From Agapetus fuscipes (taxonomy: Eukaryota > Arthropoda > Insecta > Trichoptera > Glossosomatidae), in assembly GCA_951799405.1 (NCBI GenBank), contig OX637336.1, positions 19,573,479 through 19,637,478 of the forward strand: a stretch of 64,000 nucleotides of DNA. Direction: 5' to 3'. Each line of letters starts with the position of its first letter. Position 1 is the first letter of the stretch. Shown here piece after piece: positions 8,651 through 18,734 of the stretch. Position numbers and translations under genes: made by a program. The notes beneath the pieces were generated by a model. It did no database searches. It saw only the letters and a list, made by a program, of their open reading frames with translations, and was not told the origin of the DNA.

Positions 8651-9324
8651 TACATATACAACTACACTGAAATTATACTTTTCATCACAAAGAACCTATT
8701 TATTTTTATTTTTTAGAGGTCGTCCACTAATTGAGGCTTACCTTTGCTCTCAACAAAATAGGTTCTGAATTTTGTTGTTCACTGGACAGAACTAGCAAGT
8801 TTTATATTGTGTTTATCTATAACCTATGCACGCACCTGCCAGGAAGATGATAATGATTTTTTATTTTAATATCATAAATAATAAGTATTGTTTTTTTTTA
8901 TATAAAGATTGCTTTCACTTTGATACAAAAATTAAAAAAAAACAATGATTTTTGAACACTGAAAACACTGAAATCTTTTTCTCAATCAGTGTTTTTCTGA
9001 GAATCGTAGCAGATAACTGCAGTAACCTATCGCAAGCCGTAGAACACACTTTGTACGGCGTAGGCCGTAGAGGTTATTTTATACGGCGTAGAGCATAAAA
9101 TAAACGGGCGACCAATGCTCTGCTAATGAGAATGTTGCTTCTCCCTCTACACAAGCGTAGCAAATAGTTCTTTCAATTCACATGGGTGGTACTACAGAAG
9201 ATAAGGCAAGTTCACACTGGTGAAGTAACAATAAAGATTCATAGACGGGCACACTATAATTTTTTTATATTACCTTACTTTATTTACGCCTTGACTTGTT
9301 ATTATGCCGGCCATTAATACAAAC
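8651..9324. other. No recognised feature
   Basis: AT-rich. 9030-9110 has imperfect repeats of a TACGGCGTAG motif resembling the monomers of the satellite at 32.3-33.3 kb. Confidence 0.4.
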
Positions 9325-9375
9325 AAACTCACTTTGTCTTTGTCACCCCTGTTTAAGGGAAGGTCAACGAGAGTT
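9325..9375 (+). repeat. Rpt-R copy, 5' side of MITE-T insertion
   Basis: GTCACCCCTGTTTAAGGGAA and GGTCAACGAGAGTT continue as AGTTGTAGGG after the inserted element, so the MITE landed inside an existing Rpt-R. Confidence 0.65.
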
Positions 9376-9608
9376 CGTCCCTTTAGTGCTTGTTTGTCCA
9401 TCAGAGGTAATTTCACATGAGCAAAGTTTGTACGAGTATTTGCACTAAGCCAATGCGTTATATGAAAACTGGAAGTTGATATTCAAAATATTTTAAACAA
9501 CTCCTAAACTTTCGTGTTTTACGTATTTTTCTAAGCTCAATTTGTGAAGAATGTGATTTTTAAGACAATCTTATCGAAAGGATATCTTTGAATCAAATGG
9601 TAGATAAG
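9376..9608 (+). mobile_element. MITE-T inserted in Rpt-R
   Basis: Left terminus CGTCCCTTTAGTGCTTGTTT. The interior TTTCACATGAGCAAAGTTTG and TCTAAGCTCAATTTGTGAAG blocks are typical. The right terminus is truncated at AATGGTAGATAAG. Confidence 0.7.
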
Positions 9609-9760
9609 AGTTGTAGGGTTTTAATCATTTTAGATTGGGATTTTATGTTGTAAGTCCACATGCTGCTAGTGTAAGTGCGAACTTATACGTGTCTGTTTAT
9701 GAGAATGCATGCAGTATGAATATTTAATACACTAATATTTGAAACTAAGATTATGGTTTA
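9609..9760 (+). repeat. Rpt-R copy, 3' side
   Basis: AGTTGTAGGG to GAAACTAAGATTATGG; the continuation of the copy interrupted by MITE-T. Confidence 0.65.
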
Positions 9761-9764
9761 TTAT

Positions 9765-9955
9765 TATTATTATTGTCACCCCTGCTTCAGGGAAGGTCGG
9801 CAAGAGTTGCAGGGCATATGTTCATTTGAGATTGGGTTTCACGCTTACACATGCAGCATGTGTAAGCGTGAAATTATGCATGTCTGCTTGTGGGAATGCA
9901 TTTAATATGAATCTCAAATGATACATATCTTTGCAGCTTAGATTTAGATTTAGAT
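9765..9955 (+). repeat. Rpt-R copy
   Basis: GTCACCCCTGCTTCAGGGAA through CATGTGTAAGCGTGAAATTA to TGCAGCTTAGATTTAGATTT. It follows the previous copy directly and inserts into its tail, giving a head-to-tail pair. Confidence 0.75.
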
Positions 9956-10033
9956 TAAAACAGTATTACTCCAATGAAAATGATGCTAATAAACTGTGAA
10001 GGGTTCATGAATAAAATTAAAATATTGACACAT

Positions 10034-10288
10034 CGCTGCCTTAGTTCTTGTTTATCGTATACGCCATTGAGAAAATTTTACATGAGCAATGTTTGCATGT
10101 GTACTGGACCAATGTGTCTTATGAAAACAAGAAATTTATTTAAGAAATATTTAAAACAACTCTCACATTATCGAGTTTTACGGTTTTTCTTAGCTCAGAT
10201 TGTGTAGAATTTGATTCTTAAGACAACTGCATTAAAAAGTCATATTTGACAAGATTGGCGTGTACGATAAACAAGAACTGGGGGAGCG
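10034..10288 (+). mobile_element. MITE-T, T2 subfamily, with 4-bp duplication
   Basis: Termini CGCTGCCTTAGTTCTTGTTT and, read from the right, CGCTCCCCCAGTTCTTGTTT, flanked by ACAT on both sides (10030-10033 and 10289-10292). The interior (CATGAGCAATGTTTGCATGT, TTAGCTCAGATTGTGTAGAA) is shared with MITE-T although the termini differ. Confidence 0.8.
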
Positions 10289-10292
10289 ACAT

Positions 10293-10689
10293 ACATAGAA
10301 ACATTTAAAATTTTATTTCTCGAATAAAATGAATTTTTGTTCAAGAAAAAGAACGAGGGTAAAAAATCATTTCACAAATTGCTTTCGATTTGTAGATAAA
10401 ATGACATATATGAACGAGAAAAACATAAAAAAAATTATGACATTGGATATAAGTATTAATTAATACCAAAGATATAAGTATGTAAAAGAAAAAAAAATAG
10501 TTTTTAAGTGAAAGCATCAACGTACTAGTGATAAGTATCAACTGTTTAAAAACTAAATATCTTGAATAGATGGACCAAGTGACAAAGGAAAACTATCTAT
10601 TTTAAGCAACGTATGTTAAACAGTAATAAGTATGAATAATCGAAGCTTCTTTTGTGTCTTTTTTTACTACCAATCTACTTTTTCTCAAC
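10293..10689. other. No recognised feature
   Basis: Strongly AT-rich with A- and T-runs; no repeat family or gene signal. Confidence 0.45.
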
Positions 10690-10865
10690 ATCTTCTTCCG
10701 CGCCATGAAAATGCATGAATAATTTATGAACAGCAGGCGCAGGTAGGCTGGGCTAGCCGCCGCCACTGACCTAGTCCCGGCACAGCTACTCTCCCCTCCA
10801 CTCGCCCGTTTCACTGACCCACATACTAGCACAGAGGGAACAGGCCACAACGACTCCAAGCATTG
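10690..10865 (-). promoter_or_regulatory. GC-rich island, possible promoter or 5' exon
   Basis: A sharp rise in G+C against the AT-rich surroundings. On the minus strand an ATG at about 10863 opens a 25-codon frame beginning MLGVVVACSLCASMWVS, which resembles a short secretion signal. No convincing splice donor follows. It could be a promoter-proximal exon, but this is a weak call. Confidence 0.2.
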
Positions 10866-11034
10866 ACTTATAATATCTGTGGACTAGAAATTATTTTAAC
10901 TTAGCCTCATATTAACACTAAATTAGCCTTATATCTACCTATTCATAAAGGATATATATAAAAATCCATGTTTACAACAAAACGCTGTGGAAATATGATT
11001 TTAAAAAAGTCCACAGTTGTTTCGTGAATAATAA

Positions 11035-11328
11035 AAATAATAATATTAGTCTGGTTTATTTGGTGAGCGCTGTTTTTTTGTGAATCACACCTCAAGAGCC
11101 TTCTGTGAGCTTTGTCGTCGCTGGAAAAAGCGCCAATTCTCAGGCAAGACCCAGTTGCTGTAAGCTTGGATGGACCTATGGTGATCGGTCTTTGGTAATA
11201 ACAGATTTTTCAACCAAGGTAAGAGTTCATTTAAAAAATGAAAAGTATTTTCAGGCTCCACCTGTATTCAAGCCCACTCCCTTCCAATCACGAGTCTGCA
11301 GTGTTGACCACTAGGCTACAGACCGGTT
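11035..11328 (-). mobile_element. SINE-B copy with LINE-C-type tail
   Basis: AATAATAATATTAG tail, GGTGAGCGCTGTTTTTTTGT, CACCTCAAGAGCC, body and tRNA-like head up to ACAGACCGGTTTAAC. There is no 5S segment. Confidence 0.75.
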
Positions 11329-11842
11329 TAACTAAATTAGACATTATCCATTACTTTCAACTTACTTGCGGAAATGGTCCTTAGTAAGAAAGAGAACAAA
11401 GATCTTCACTGTGTCATCTAGTTGTATACAAAAAACTTAGATTAAGCTACGAAATATTACCAGAATTTGGCAGCATTTATATTCATTCCTGCATAAACTT
11501 TGTACGCAAGCGTTTTTAATCTTTTTAATCGGTAATTTTGTCAATTTATAAACGTAAAAGGCCTTATTTTAAGACATTATGGCATTTGTAATTATTGGGC
11601 GTCGAAAAACATAATAGAAAAAGCAAAAGAATACAGGATTTTACATGAAACCACATAATTTTTAAATTGCTGTTTTTGACAGGACTGGGGACAACTATGC
11701 TCCAAAGTATGTATCAATGCCGTAAACTAGTTTCCACTCCTCTATGTTATTACTCAATAAAAATTTACGTTTATAATGAATTATGTTAAAGTGTACGTTA
11801 GGATAAACGCTCACTAGGAAACCCGTTTTTGATTCAATATAT
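11329..11842. other. No recognised feature
   Basis: AT-rich flank of the LTR dimer; no gene, repeat member or splice-flanked exon seen. Confidence 0.45.
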
Positions 11843-12470
11843 TGTTATGTTATTTTATAATAACATTGAAAGAACAATCCCGAAGTGTGCAGTGTATGTT
11901 TGTGGGCCGAACGGAGCCGAACGGTCACGGAAGCGGCCGAACTGCACCGTGTGAACTAATCGGGCCGTCGGTCATCAGTTCCCGGCGAGATGTGAAGTGA
12001 GTCAGACGTTAGCGACCAAGCACCAAGCGGTGCAAGAGGGGGCACTACGATGGAGCTCCCTCCCCCCCCATCGACTTGGATTTCCTGCCAGCAAGGCACC
12101 CGCCTTGTGGACCAGAGGCATAGGAGCGCCCACCCAGGGGCTTCCACGTGTGGAGGCGTCCGCCTCGTGAACCGCCGCTAGCCTGGGGCGCTGCCCCAGG
12201 CCTTCCGTTTAGAACTCCAGCCAACGGAATAGGGAGTGTTCTGGTGACAACCTGTAGGTCTGGCCAATCCCTTATTTCCCCTTTTCCCCCCCATATTAGT
12301 ACAGTAATAAACCCTTATTTGTTCATGTTAACTTTATCTTTTAATTATAAAACCCTTCCCAAAGTACAAGTGAGCAACCGAAAGAAAGACCCCCACGCCC
12401 TGAGAGTGATGCTGATGAGAGCTAGCCGGAAGTAAGTATCCTGGCGATACCTTTCAATCTAAACATAACA
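11843..12470 (+). mobile_element. LTR 1 of an inverted LTR dimer
   Basis: Starts TGTTATGTTATTTTATAATA and ends AAACATAACA. The 5' flank is ATAT. The middle is strikingly GC-rich for this window (GGAGCCGAACGGTCACGG, CCTGGGGCGCTGCCCCAGG). The last ~220 bp (from about GGTCTGGCCAATCCC) are shared, inverted, with LTR 2. The upstream U3-like part is not obviously shared. Confidence 0.7.
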
Positions 12471-12471
12471 C

Positions 12472-12489
12472 TGGCGCCCAACGTGGGGC
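12472..12489 (+). other. Primer-binding site complementary to tRNA-Lys type
   Basis: TGGCGCCCAACGTGGGGC lies 1 nt after the LTR 3' CA. This is the classic primer-binding sequence for a lysine tRNA used by many LTR retroelements. Because it is itself nearly palindromic, the complementary strand also starts TGGCGCCC, and the second LTR uses that edge. Confidence 0.75.
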
Positions 12490-12494
12490 GCCAG

Positions 12495-13063
12495 TGTTAT
12501 GTTTGGATTGAAAGGTACCTTCAAATGTACCTTCAGGATACTTACTCCGGCTAGCTCTTATCAGCATCACTCAGGGCGTGGGGAATCTCTTTAGAGGTGT
12601 TGCTTATTCTATATTGGGAAAGGTTTCATTATTTAAAGATAATTTATAATTAACAAAGCGGAGTTTATTATCAAGTAATATGGGGAGGGGGGGGGGAAGG
12701 AAATAAAGGAATGGCCTGACCTGCACTTCGTCACTAAAATCACTCCTAAACGTTGCGTCCTCGAAAGCTGCAGTCACAGAGGCGAACGCCTCTAAAGATG
12801 GGGCTCCAGGGTGGACGATCTTATTTATCTGGCTCCAGTGCGACCCACGTTTACTGCGCCAAATCTCGCAGCACTTTTTGAGCTCGACCGCTCTCCGTCG
12901 CCTCTAGCCCCCGACTGCCGTCTCGGGTTTCCGAACTCATCCCGAATGAAGCATCGAGAGTCTTCGGGTAATGTCGGAAACACTCGCGGCTCACCCCTCA
13001 GGTAGACCGAATCGACGTCACAGCACTTTCACTGTCATATTTTATTTGCATAGCAACATAACA
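12495..13063 (-). mobile_element. LTR 2 of an inverted LTR dimer
   Basis: On the minus strand it starts TGTTATGTTGCTATGC (right edge 13063) and ends CCAAACATAACA at 12495. The 3' flank is ATAT, matching the left flank of LTR 1. It has an in-element GATAAATAAG TATA-like box. It differs from LTR 1 in its first ~350 bp but agrees in the last ~220 bp, so two related LTR subfamilies have been joined. Confidence 0.7.
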
Positions 13064-13353
13064 ATATTTTGTTTAAAAACGCTAGTATTGAGTTTAAAGT
13101 AAAAATACGTAAGTACTTTGATACACTCTCTTTCAACCAAAAATACATGGACTCTTTTTTTTTTAGTAAAGATAGCATTGAACTTCATACTGCAGTGAAA
13201 AAGAGGCAGCTTTTTACAGGATGAGCTTTTGTGTAAAAAAACTTTGTTTTTTTTATGAAACGCGTCGTTCTTAAAAGAGATAAAATGGTTGTTTTTTGTA
13301 ACACATCTGCTAAAATACTGATTGAGCTTTTGAACAATCTTGTGTCTTTGCAA
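13064..13353. other. No recognised feature
   Basis: AT-rich. A 111-codon minus-strand frame overlaps this stretch but has no recognisable domain, a low-complexity K/F/S composition and no splice sites I trust. Confidence 0.4.
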
Positions 13354-13455
13354 TATTAACGCAACTTTGCTACACATGTAGTGTAACTTCTTGCCTGCGT
13401 TATCCCCGAAGGAAATAACGCAGTGAAGATTCGGGACCTATTTATTTTTATGGGT
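13354..13455 (-). mobile_element. SINE-A 3' fragment
   Basis: AACGCAACTTTGCTACACAT to GACCTATTTATTTTTATGGG, the 3' end only. Confidence 0.65.
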
Positions 13456-13720
13456 ATTCCTTGACTGATAGGTTGGTATGCGGCTGACCACCCATACTGT
13501 AAAAATGGTTCACTTTGCCAATGCCACCCCTGTGTCAGGAAAGGTCGGCAAAAGTTGTAGGGCTTATGTTCATTTGAGGTTTGGATTTTATTTGCAAGTA
13601 CACATTCAGCATTTGTAAGCGCGAACTACACGTGTTTGCTTGTGGTCATGCATTTGAGAGCTGTAAATGTTAATATATCCTTGCAACTTAGATTTTAGAT
13701 TACCTACATTATAGATCAAC
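13456..13720 (+). repeat. Rpt-R, near full length
   Basis: Starts CCTTGACTGATAGGTTGGTA and proceeds through GGCTGACCACCCATACTGTA and TGCCAATGCCACCCCTGTGT to CTTGCAACTTAGATTTTAG. A TGGTATGCGG block and a GGTTCACTTTG block about 34 nt apart could be relics of pol III A and B boxes. Confidence 0.75.
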
Positions 13721-13740
13721 ATTTAAGATTAATAGTGTGT

Positions 13741-14082
13741 TGTTACGAAGGTGTGATTCTATGGTTTTGCTTGTCTGTGTTAGTGTTTGTAAACAAGTCT
13801 GTGAAGTCTCTAGATTTTAGGTACTTACATATTATTTTTGTTTTGGTCGAGATTGCTCTAATGTTTTAGCAAAGTCTCGCATATTCCAATTCTCAATGGT
13901 TCGAGAATTATCCTTTGTCTTACTATATATATGTGCCAAAGGTGTCTGCAGCGAGAGTAGTCGAGCGATCGTTGCATTGTGTAGGTTGTAAGTTGACTCT
14001 GTATGCGAACCGATTCTAAAATAAATTATGCAAAATATATAATTACAACTTCTATTAAATTGAGCCCCGTACAATTATAACG
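13741..14082 (+). mobile_element. Solo LTR (LTR-G), best copy
   Basis: TGTTACGAAGGTGTG to ACAATTATAAC. Contains GTCTGTGAAGTCTCTAGATT, GGTCGAGATTGCTCTAATG, a TATATATA box at about 13925, and an AATAAA signal at 14020. No internal region accompanies it. Confidence 0.6.
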
Positions 14083-14099
14083 GCGCTTTCACATGTTGC

Positions 14100-14375
14100 A
14101 AGTGTCTATAATAATCTATAATCTAAGTTGAATAGATGTTTTACATTTGAGATTCATATTAAATGTATTCCCACGAGCAGACACGTATAAGTTCGCGTTT
14201 ACACATTCCTCATATGAATTTACAATATAAAAACCCAATCCGAAAAAAACATAAGACCTGCAGCTCCTGCCGACCACTGAAACAGGGATGACATTGGTAA
14301 AGTGAAATATATTTGACAGTAGGTATGGGTGGCCAGCCTCATACCAACCTATGAGTCAAGGAATTTGTCTATTAT
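14100..14375 (-). repeat. Rpt-R, near full length
   Basis: From AATCTATAATCTAAGTTG (tail) to CATACCAACCTATGAGTCAA (head), minus strand. Confidence 0.75.
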
Positions 14376-14387
14376 CTATAATCTAGG

Positions 14388-14615
14388 CCGGTCCGTAGTC
14401 CAGTGGTAACACTTCGTACTCTGAATGGAAGGTTGTGGGTTCGAATCCCGGCGAAGCAAAACAAAAATTACCATTTATATTTTCAAATTTGCTCTTCGCT
14501 GGTGTGAAAAATTCATAAACCTTTACCAATGACCGGTCACCAAAGCAGCACACCTTACAGCAGCTGGGTTTTGCTTGAGAATTGGCGCTTTAAAGTGACG
14601 ACGACCAAGCTCGTA
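14388..14615 (+). mobile_element. SINE-B, tRNA-only form
   Basis: GGCCGGTCCGTAGTCCAGTG starts the tRNA-like head without any 5S segment. B box GGTTCGAATCCC is intact. The body proceeds to GACGACGACCAAGCTCG, where SINE-A begins. Confidence 0.8.
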
Positions 14616-14872
14616 AAAAGAACGATTAGTAGAATGCTTGCGTTCTATGCCGAGAGCAAGGCTTCGATCTCAAGGTTTACTCAGCCTTCACAAGAAATGA
14701 GAAGCAGCCCCCGCGGGAGCTGGGAAACCCCCACTTCAACTGAAAGTGGTTAGTGTGAGGCCGGCCCCCTTACCCGTAAAAATAATTACGTCCCGTATCG
14801 TCACATGTGACCCCTTCGGGGATAACGCAGGCAAGAAGTTACACTTATGTGTAGCTTAGTTGCGTTTATGTT
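14616..14872 (+). mobile_element. SINE-A copy
   Basis: GATTAGTAGAATGCTTGCGT to GTGTAGCTTAGTTGCGTTT, with an internal deletion between the B box region and CAAGGTTTACTCAGCC. Confidence 0.75.
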
Positions 14873-15158
14873 GCAAAGATATATTGACATATAAGGCTTG
14901 TCCTCAATGAATTTCTTTGTTTTATAATTAGACGGCCACCTCCCCTTGAGTTTGTCCTAGTTTTCCTTGCTATATAACCAGAAGTATATCGTTATTCTAG
15001 AATAATGTGAGGATGATGATGATGATGGAACTAGTTCTCGACTCTCCACAGTCGGGCGTGTTGCTGCATAATAATGTGCTAAACAAGATAATTCTCACGA
15101 ACCTGCAGAATAGTATAGCGTTGCATAGAATAATGGGTAAAATAAAAATATCGACGGT
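14873..15158. other. No recognised feature apart from a GAT microsatellite
   Basis: GAT triplets run from about 15011 to 15026; otherwise unclassified. Confidence 0.4.
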
Positions 15159-15161
15159 TAA

Positions 15162-15722
15162 GGGCCGGTCTTATAAACATCCGTTAGTTCAATGTCGTAC
15201 CAAATTTACCGAAATATAATACAAACGTCACATGTTTCGTCTTATAAGAATCCGTTTGTTTTATTTCCGTAAAAGTTACCGACAGATCTAACCGACAGCC
15301 GACGCATCGATTAATGACAGATACCGGCCGGTTAGTTAAGGTTTGAGGTTAGGTCAGCTGTCAAAGAATTGTTTCTTTGCGGTGAGTTTTGCGTGTCATT
15401 GGACTACTACGCTCTATCCTGTTGAAGATAATTTCTTCCGAAAGTGATAGATAATGCATTAAAATTGCGCTGTCTTAGTCGTTTTCGTATTTGTCAAAAG
15501 CAACTTTAGGTTATGTTTCGTCTTTGACAGCAAACGGATGACGTATGTTCATGAATGCACGCAAAAAATCATTGAAAATACGAGTGCATTATTGAGAACT
15601 AACGGACGGTTAAAAAAGCTTTATAGGACGACCATCGGTAAGATCAGTCGGTAAATGTCCATCCGTTAGTAACTTGCCGAGATACTTACGGATATTTGGT
15701 CTCTCGTTTATAAGACCGGCCC
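15162..15722. mobile_element. Harbinger-like non-autonomous element
   Basis: Perfect 17-bp terminal inverted repeats GGGCCGGTCTTATAAAC, flanked by TAA on both sides (15159-15161, 15723-15725). A 3-bp T-W-A duplication with GGG-C termini is the PIF/Harbinger signature. Further inverted blocks lie inside (CATCCGTTAGTTC near the left; ATCCGTTAGTAAC near the right). Length 561 bp, no transposase. Confidence 0.8.
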
Positions 15723-15744
15723 TAAAAGGCTTACTTACTTACTT

Positions 15745-15997
15745 AAGGCTCCTTGACTTATAGGTTGGTATACGGCTGACCACCCATGCTGTAAAAATGG
15801 TTCACTTTTCCAATGTCACCCGTGTTTCAGGGAAGGATGGCAAGAGTTGCAGGATGTATGTCCATTTGAGATTTGGGTTTTATGTTGTAGGTTCACATGA
15901 GGCATGTGCAAGCGTGAATTTTTACGTGACTGGTTGTGAGAATGCATGTAATGAGAATCTTCAATGTAACATATCTTTGCAACTTAGATTAGATTAA
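15745..15997 (+). repeat. Rpt-R, full length
   Basis: CTCCTTGACTTATAGGTTGG to GCAACTTAGATTAGATTAAT. One of the clearest copies, with the AGATT tail intact. Confidence 0.8.
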
Positions 15998-16514
15998 TAA
16001 AGGCAGTAGGGCGGGCATAAGCGACATAAACTAAATTGTTCAGGAGAGCAGTTTAAAGTTTGAAATTGCAGAAAAATGGCATAACTTTTTTATTTTTAAT
16101 CATATCGTTAACAATCAAAACAGCCATAAATTAAAAAAAAAAAGGCATTTATTGGTATTCCTATTAATGTGGTTTTACCAGGTTTTACGATTTTTTTATG
16201 TCACAAGCGCCTTTAGGACGTAAAAGGCCAAAATCTTGCCGGTTACACTTAAACTATACTTCAAAACCGCAGTTGTTTGCTTGAACATAAACAACACAAA
16301 AATCATCGTAGAGCTATGGGAGTTAGCGCATTAGAAAGAACGGAAAGTTTCTAGTAGGATAGCATTCATAACTCATTTTTGACCAAAATGTCGCTTATTA
16401 CCTACTGCTTTTTAACCGTCAATACCTTTATCCAAATGTAAGTAGAGCATTAAAAAGAGCATAAAAATATAGTACTTTTAGGTTTGCTTTTTTTCATGAC
16501 CTATAGTTTTTTTA
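15998..16514. other. No recognised feature
   Basis: AT-rich, no repeat family or exon recognised. Confidence 0.45.
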
Positions 16515-16745
16515 GACTATAAGGGTGACCACCCATACTGTAAAAAAATCACTTTGCTAATGTCACCCCTGTTTCATTGGGTAGGTCGGCAAGAGTTGCA
16601 GGACTTATGTTAATTTATTTTTGGGTTTTTATATCGTAAGTTCACATGCAACATTTTTATGCGCGAACTTATACGTATCTGATTGCGGGAATACTTTCAA
16701 TATGAATCTTAAATGTAATATATCTTTGCAACTTAGATTACAGAT
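16515..16745 (+). repeat. Rpt-R copy
   Basis: GGGTGACCACCCATACTGTA to CTTTGCAACTTAGATTACAG. Confidence 0.75.
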
Positions 16746-16749
16746 TTAG

Positions 16750-16830
16750 TTTACGTAAGCTCGCAGAGGGCTCTTGAGACGTGATACACACGAAAACAGC
16801 GCTCTACAAAGAAATCATTCATTTGTTATT
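16750..16830 (+). mobile_element. SINE-B tail fragment
   Basis: TAAGCTCGCAGAGGGCTCTT, then GATACACACGAAAACAGCGC; this is only the LINE-C-like 3' end, attached to the tail of Rpt-R. Confidence 0.6.
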
Positions 16831-17404
16831 AATCTTATATACAATAGCCAAAGAAGTATGTCACCATAGGAATGAAATGTAATTCTACAGAACCTCAAGC
16901 TATACCTATTGGAAGGACGTCAGAGGTACAGTCACTAATCCTAACTCATTTCAACTTCACTCCATTTCTATTCAACTCAACTATTGTACGACACAAAATA
17001 AAACTTGTTTATTGTTACAAAAGGCAGCTGGTTTCATACAACTTGTTGAGTACTGTATCTTTACGATTCAACCGAACAAAAGCATTTACCAAAAAAATGT
17101 ATTGAAACCTAAAACAGCAACTCTAGTGAGCGTTTAACTTTCATAATAAATATCTTACGCTGTGCTCGAGTTGAAACGTAATGTTTTACGTTTGTGCACT
17201 GAACACAAATAAACTATCGACAACTGTGCCCGCAGCGCGTCCAACTTGCCGCTTGGGGAGGGCATAATTGTGTACAGAGCCGATTGTTTACTCCAGTGAC
17301 CGATTACAGGGAAATTACGGGTATTGGCTGAACAAATATGGCTCGTGAGAAGGGGACAATTTTTTTCTCAGGGGAAAAACCTTATATCATACATCGCGAT
17401 ACTT
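16831..17404. other. Unclassified; contains a piece related to 54.4 kb
   Basis: 17040-17130 (ATTCAACCGAACAAAAGC, ACTCTAGTGAGCGTTTAAC) matches, inverted, a block at about 54390-54480 (AACGCTCACTAGAGATGC, GGTTTGGTTGAATTTTAG). It looks like an unnamed interspersed repeat. No gene seen. Confidence 0.4.
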
Positions 17405-17612
17405 TTTTTTTTAAATAGATTTGTGGAAAGGAATGCAATCCACCAACCTGTTTTGCCTGGCCAGTTTTCTTCATGCGAAAGCAGAAGCTTGTGTGCATGC
17501 AACGGCATCTGTTAAACCAGGGTCGAAGTTGTCGTCGCGGGATTCGAACCAACGTTATCCGGTTCCAAATAACCCGACTTGATCCCCGCGGCCACAACAC
17601 CGACCATTTTAC
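17405..17612 (-). mobile_element. SINE-C copy
   Basis: Third tRNA-headed family. Minus strand: GGTCGGTGTTGTGGCCGCGG, B box GGTTCGAATCCCGC, then CATGAAGAAAACTGGCCAGG and GATTGCATTCCTTTCCACAA, ending AATCTATTT with a T/A-rich tail. Other copies at 35.8, 50.4 and 62.7 kb. Confidence 0.75.
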
Positions 17613-17624
17613 CTAGGTAAAATT

Positions 17625-17855
17625 GAATCTAAATCAAAATCTAAGTTGCAAAGATATGTATCATTTGAGATTCATATTAAATGCATTCCCACAAGCAGAC
17701 ATGCATAATTTCGCGCTTACACATGCCGCATGTGGACCTACAATATAAAAAAAAACAATCTCAAATGAACATAAGCCCTGCAACTGTTGCCGACCTTCCC
17801 TGAAACAGGGGTGGCATTGGCAAAGTAAACCATTTTTACAGTATGGGTGGTATGT
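17625..17855 (-). repeat. Rpt-R copy
   Basis: Minus strand, AATCTAAATCAAAATCTAAG to CAGTATGGGTGGTATG. Confidence 0.75.
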
Positions 17856-18171
17856 AACTCGTAAAAAAAGTGAAAATATACCTGTGTATTAAAAAAAACC
17901 TTTTTAATTAAAATTAAAATCCTTATGTTTCATTTTTAATGTATGATGACAGTTTTTACAGCATTCTGAAAATTATATTTTGAGTAATTGAATAGGAGAG
18001 CTGTATCGACAGTTGCCACTCGGTCCATACATCATTTTATTTCTCAGACCTCCTTATCGTTGTTCCCATTTTGGTTTATTTACGTTTCTTTCGCTCTAAA
18101 AGTATTTATCGTCTGTCACCAAAGATGAAGCTTATTGCGAACCTCAATATAGCAAATACCACCAGTGATAA
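17856..18171. other. No recognised feature
   Basis: AT-rich; nothing supportable. Confidence 0.45.
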
Positions 18172-18502
18172 AAAATATAAACGCAACTAAGATACACATA
18201 CAGTGTAACTTTGAGTTGCGTTATCCCCGAAGAGGTCACATGTGGCGATTCGGCACTTATTTATTTTTTCGAGTGAGGGGACCGGCCTCACGCCAAACCA
18301 CTTCAGTTGAAGTGAAGGATTCCCAGCTTCCGAGAGGGCTTGTACTCATTTCTTGTAAAGGCTTAAAGTAAATCTTGCGGATGTTTATTTTGGGTTTGAA
18401 ATAAACACCGAAACGGGAAATCATTTCTGACACCCTCGGTGGGGTTCGAACCTGAGCTCTCGGCATTGGATGCAAGAACTCTACCAACTGAGCTAATCGA
18501 AG
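18172..18502 (-). mobile_element. SINE-A, nearly full length
   Basis: AACGCAACTAAGATACACAT to CAACTGAGCTAATCGA. The tRNA B box reads GGTTCGAACC on the displayed strand. The head end is interrupted by the next element. Confidence 0.8.
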
Positions 18503-18716
18503 GGTGTCATACAAGCGGATTCCCATCGGTTTCCCGTTTAAAACGAGGCAAAAATGATAATAAAGTAGACTGCATGGTTTCAAAGGGGAAAAAAATACGT
18601 ATTGTTTCTTTGGGTTCAAATGTATTTTTTTACTTTGTACCTATATTTTTTAACTACTTTGTTACATCATTTTAAAAGGGAAACCGATGGGAACCGGCTT
18701 GCATGGCACCCTTTGC
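18503..18716. mobile_element. MITE with ~35-bp inverted repeats
   Basis: Left AGGGTGTCATACAAGCGG then ATTCCCATCGGTTTCCC; read from the right, AGGGTGCCATGCAAGCCG then GTTCCCATCGGTTTCCC. Inserted at the SINE-A head, where the target CAACTGAGCTAATCGA appears to be repeated after the element (ACTGTGAGCTATTGA). Confidence 0.65.
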
Positions 18717-18734
18717 CACTGTGAGCTATTGATC

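Noticed and set aside
13042..13377. 111-codon minus-strand frame as a gene
   Set aside because: Low-complexity AT-driven residues; begins inside LTR 2 and ends in a SINE-A fragment.
18257..18619. 120-codon minus-strand frame as a gene
   Set aside because: It is a read-through of SINE-A into the AGGGTGTCAT MITE. The phrase QEMSTSPLGSWE recurs wherever SINE-A is translated (3.4, 14.7, 56.5 kb).
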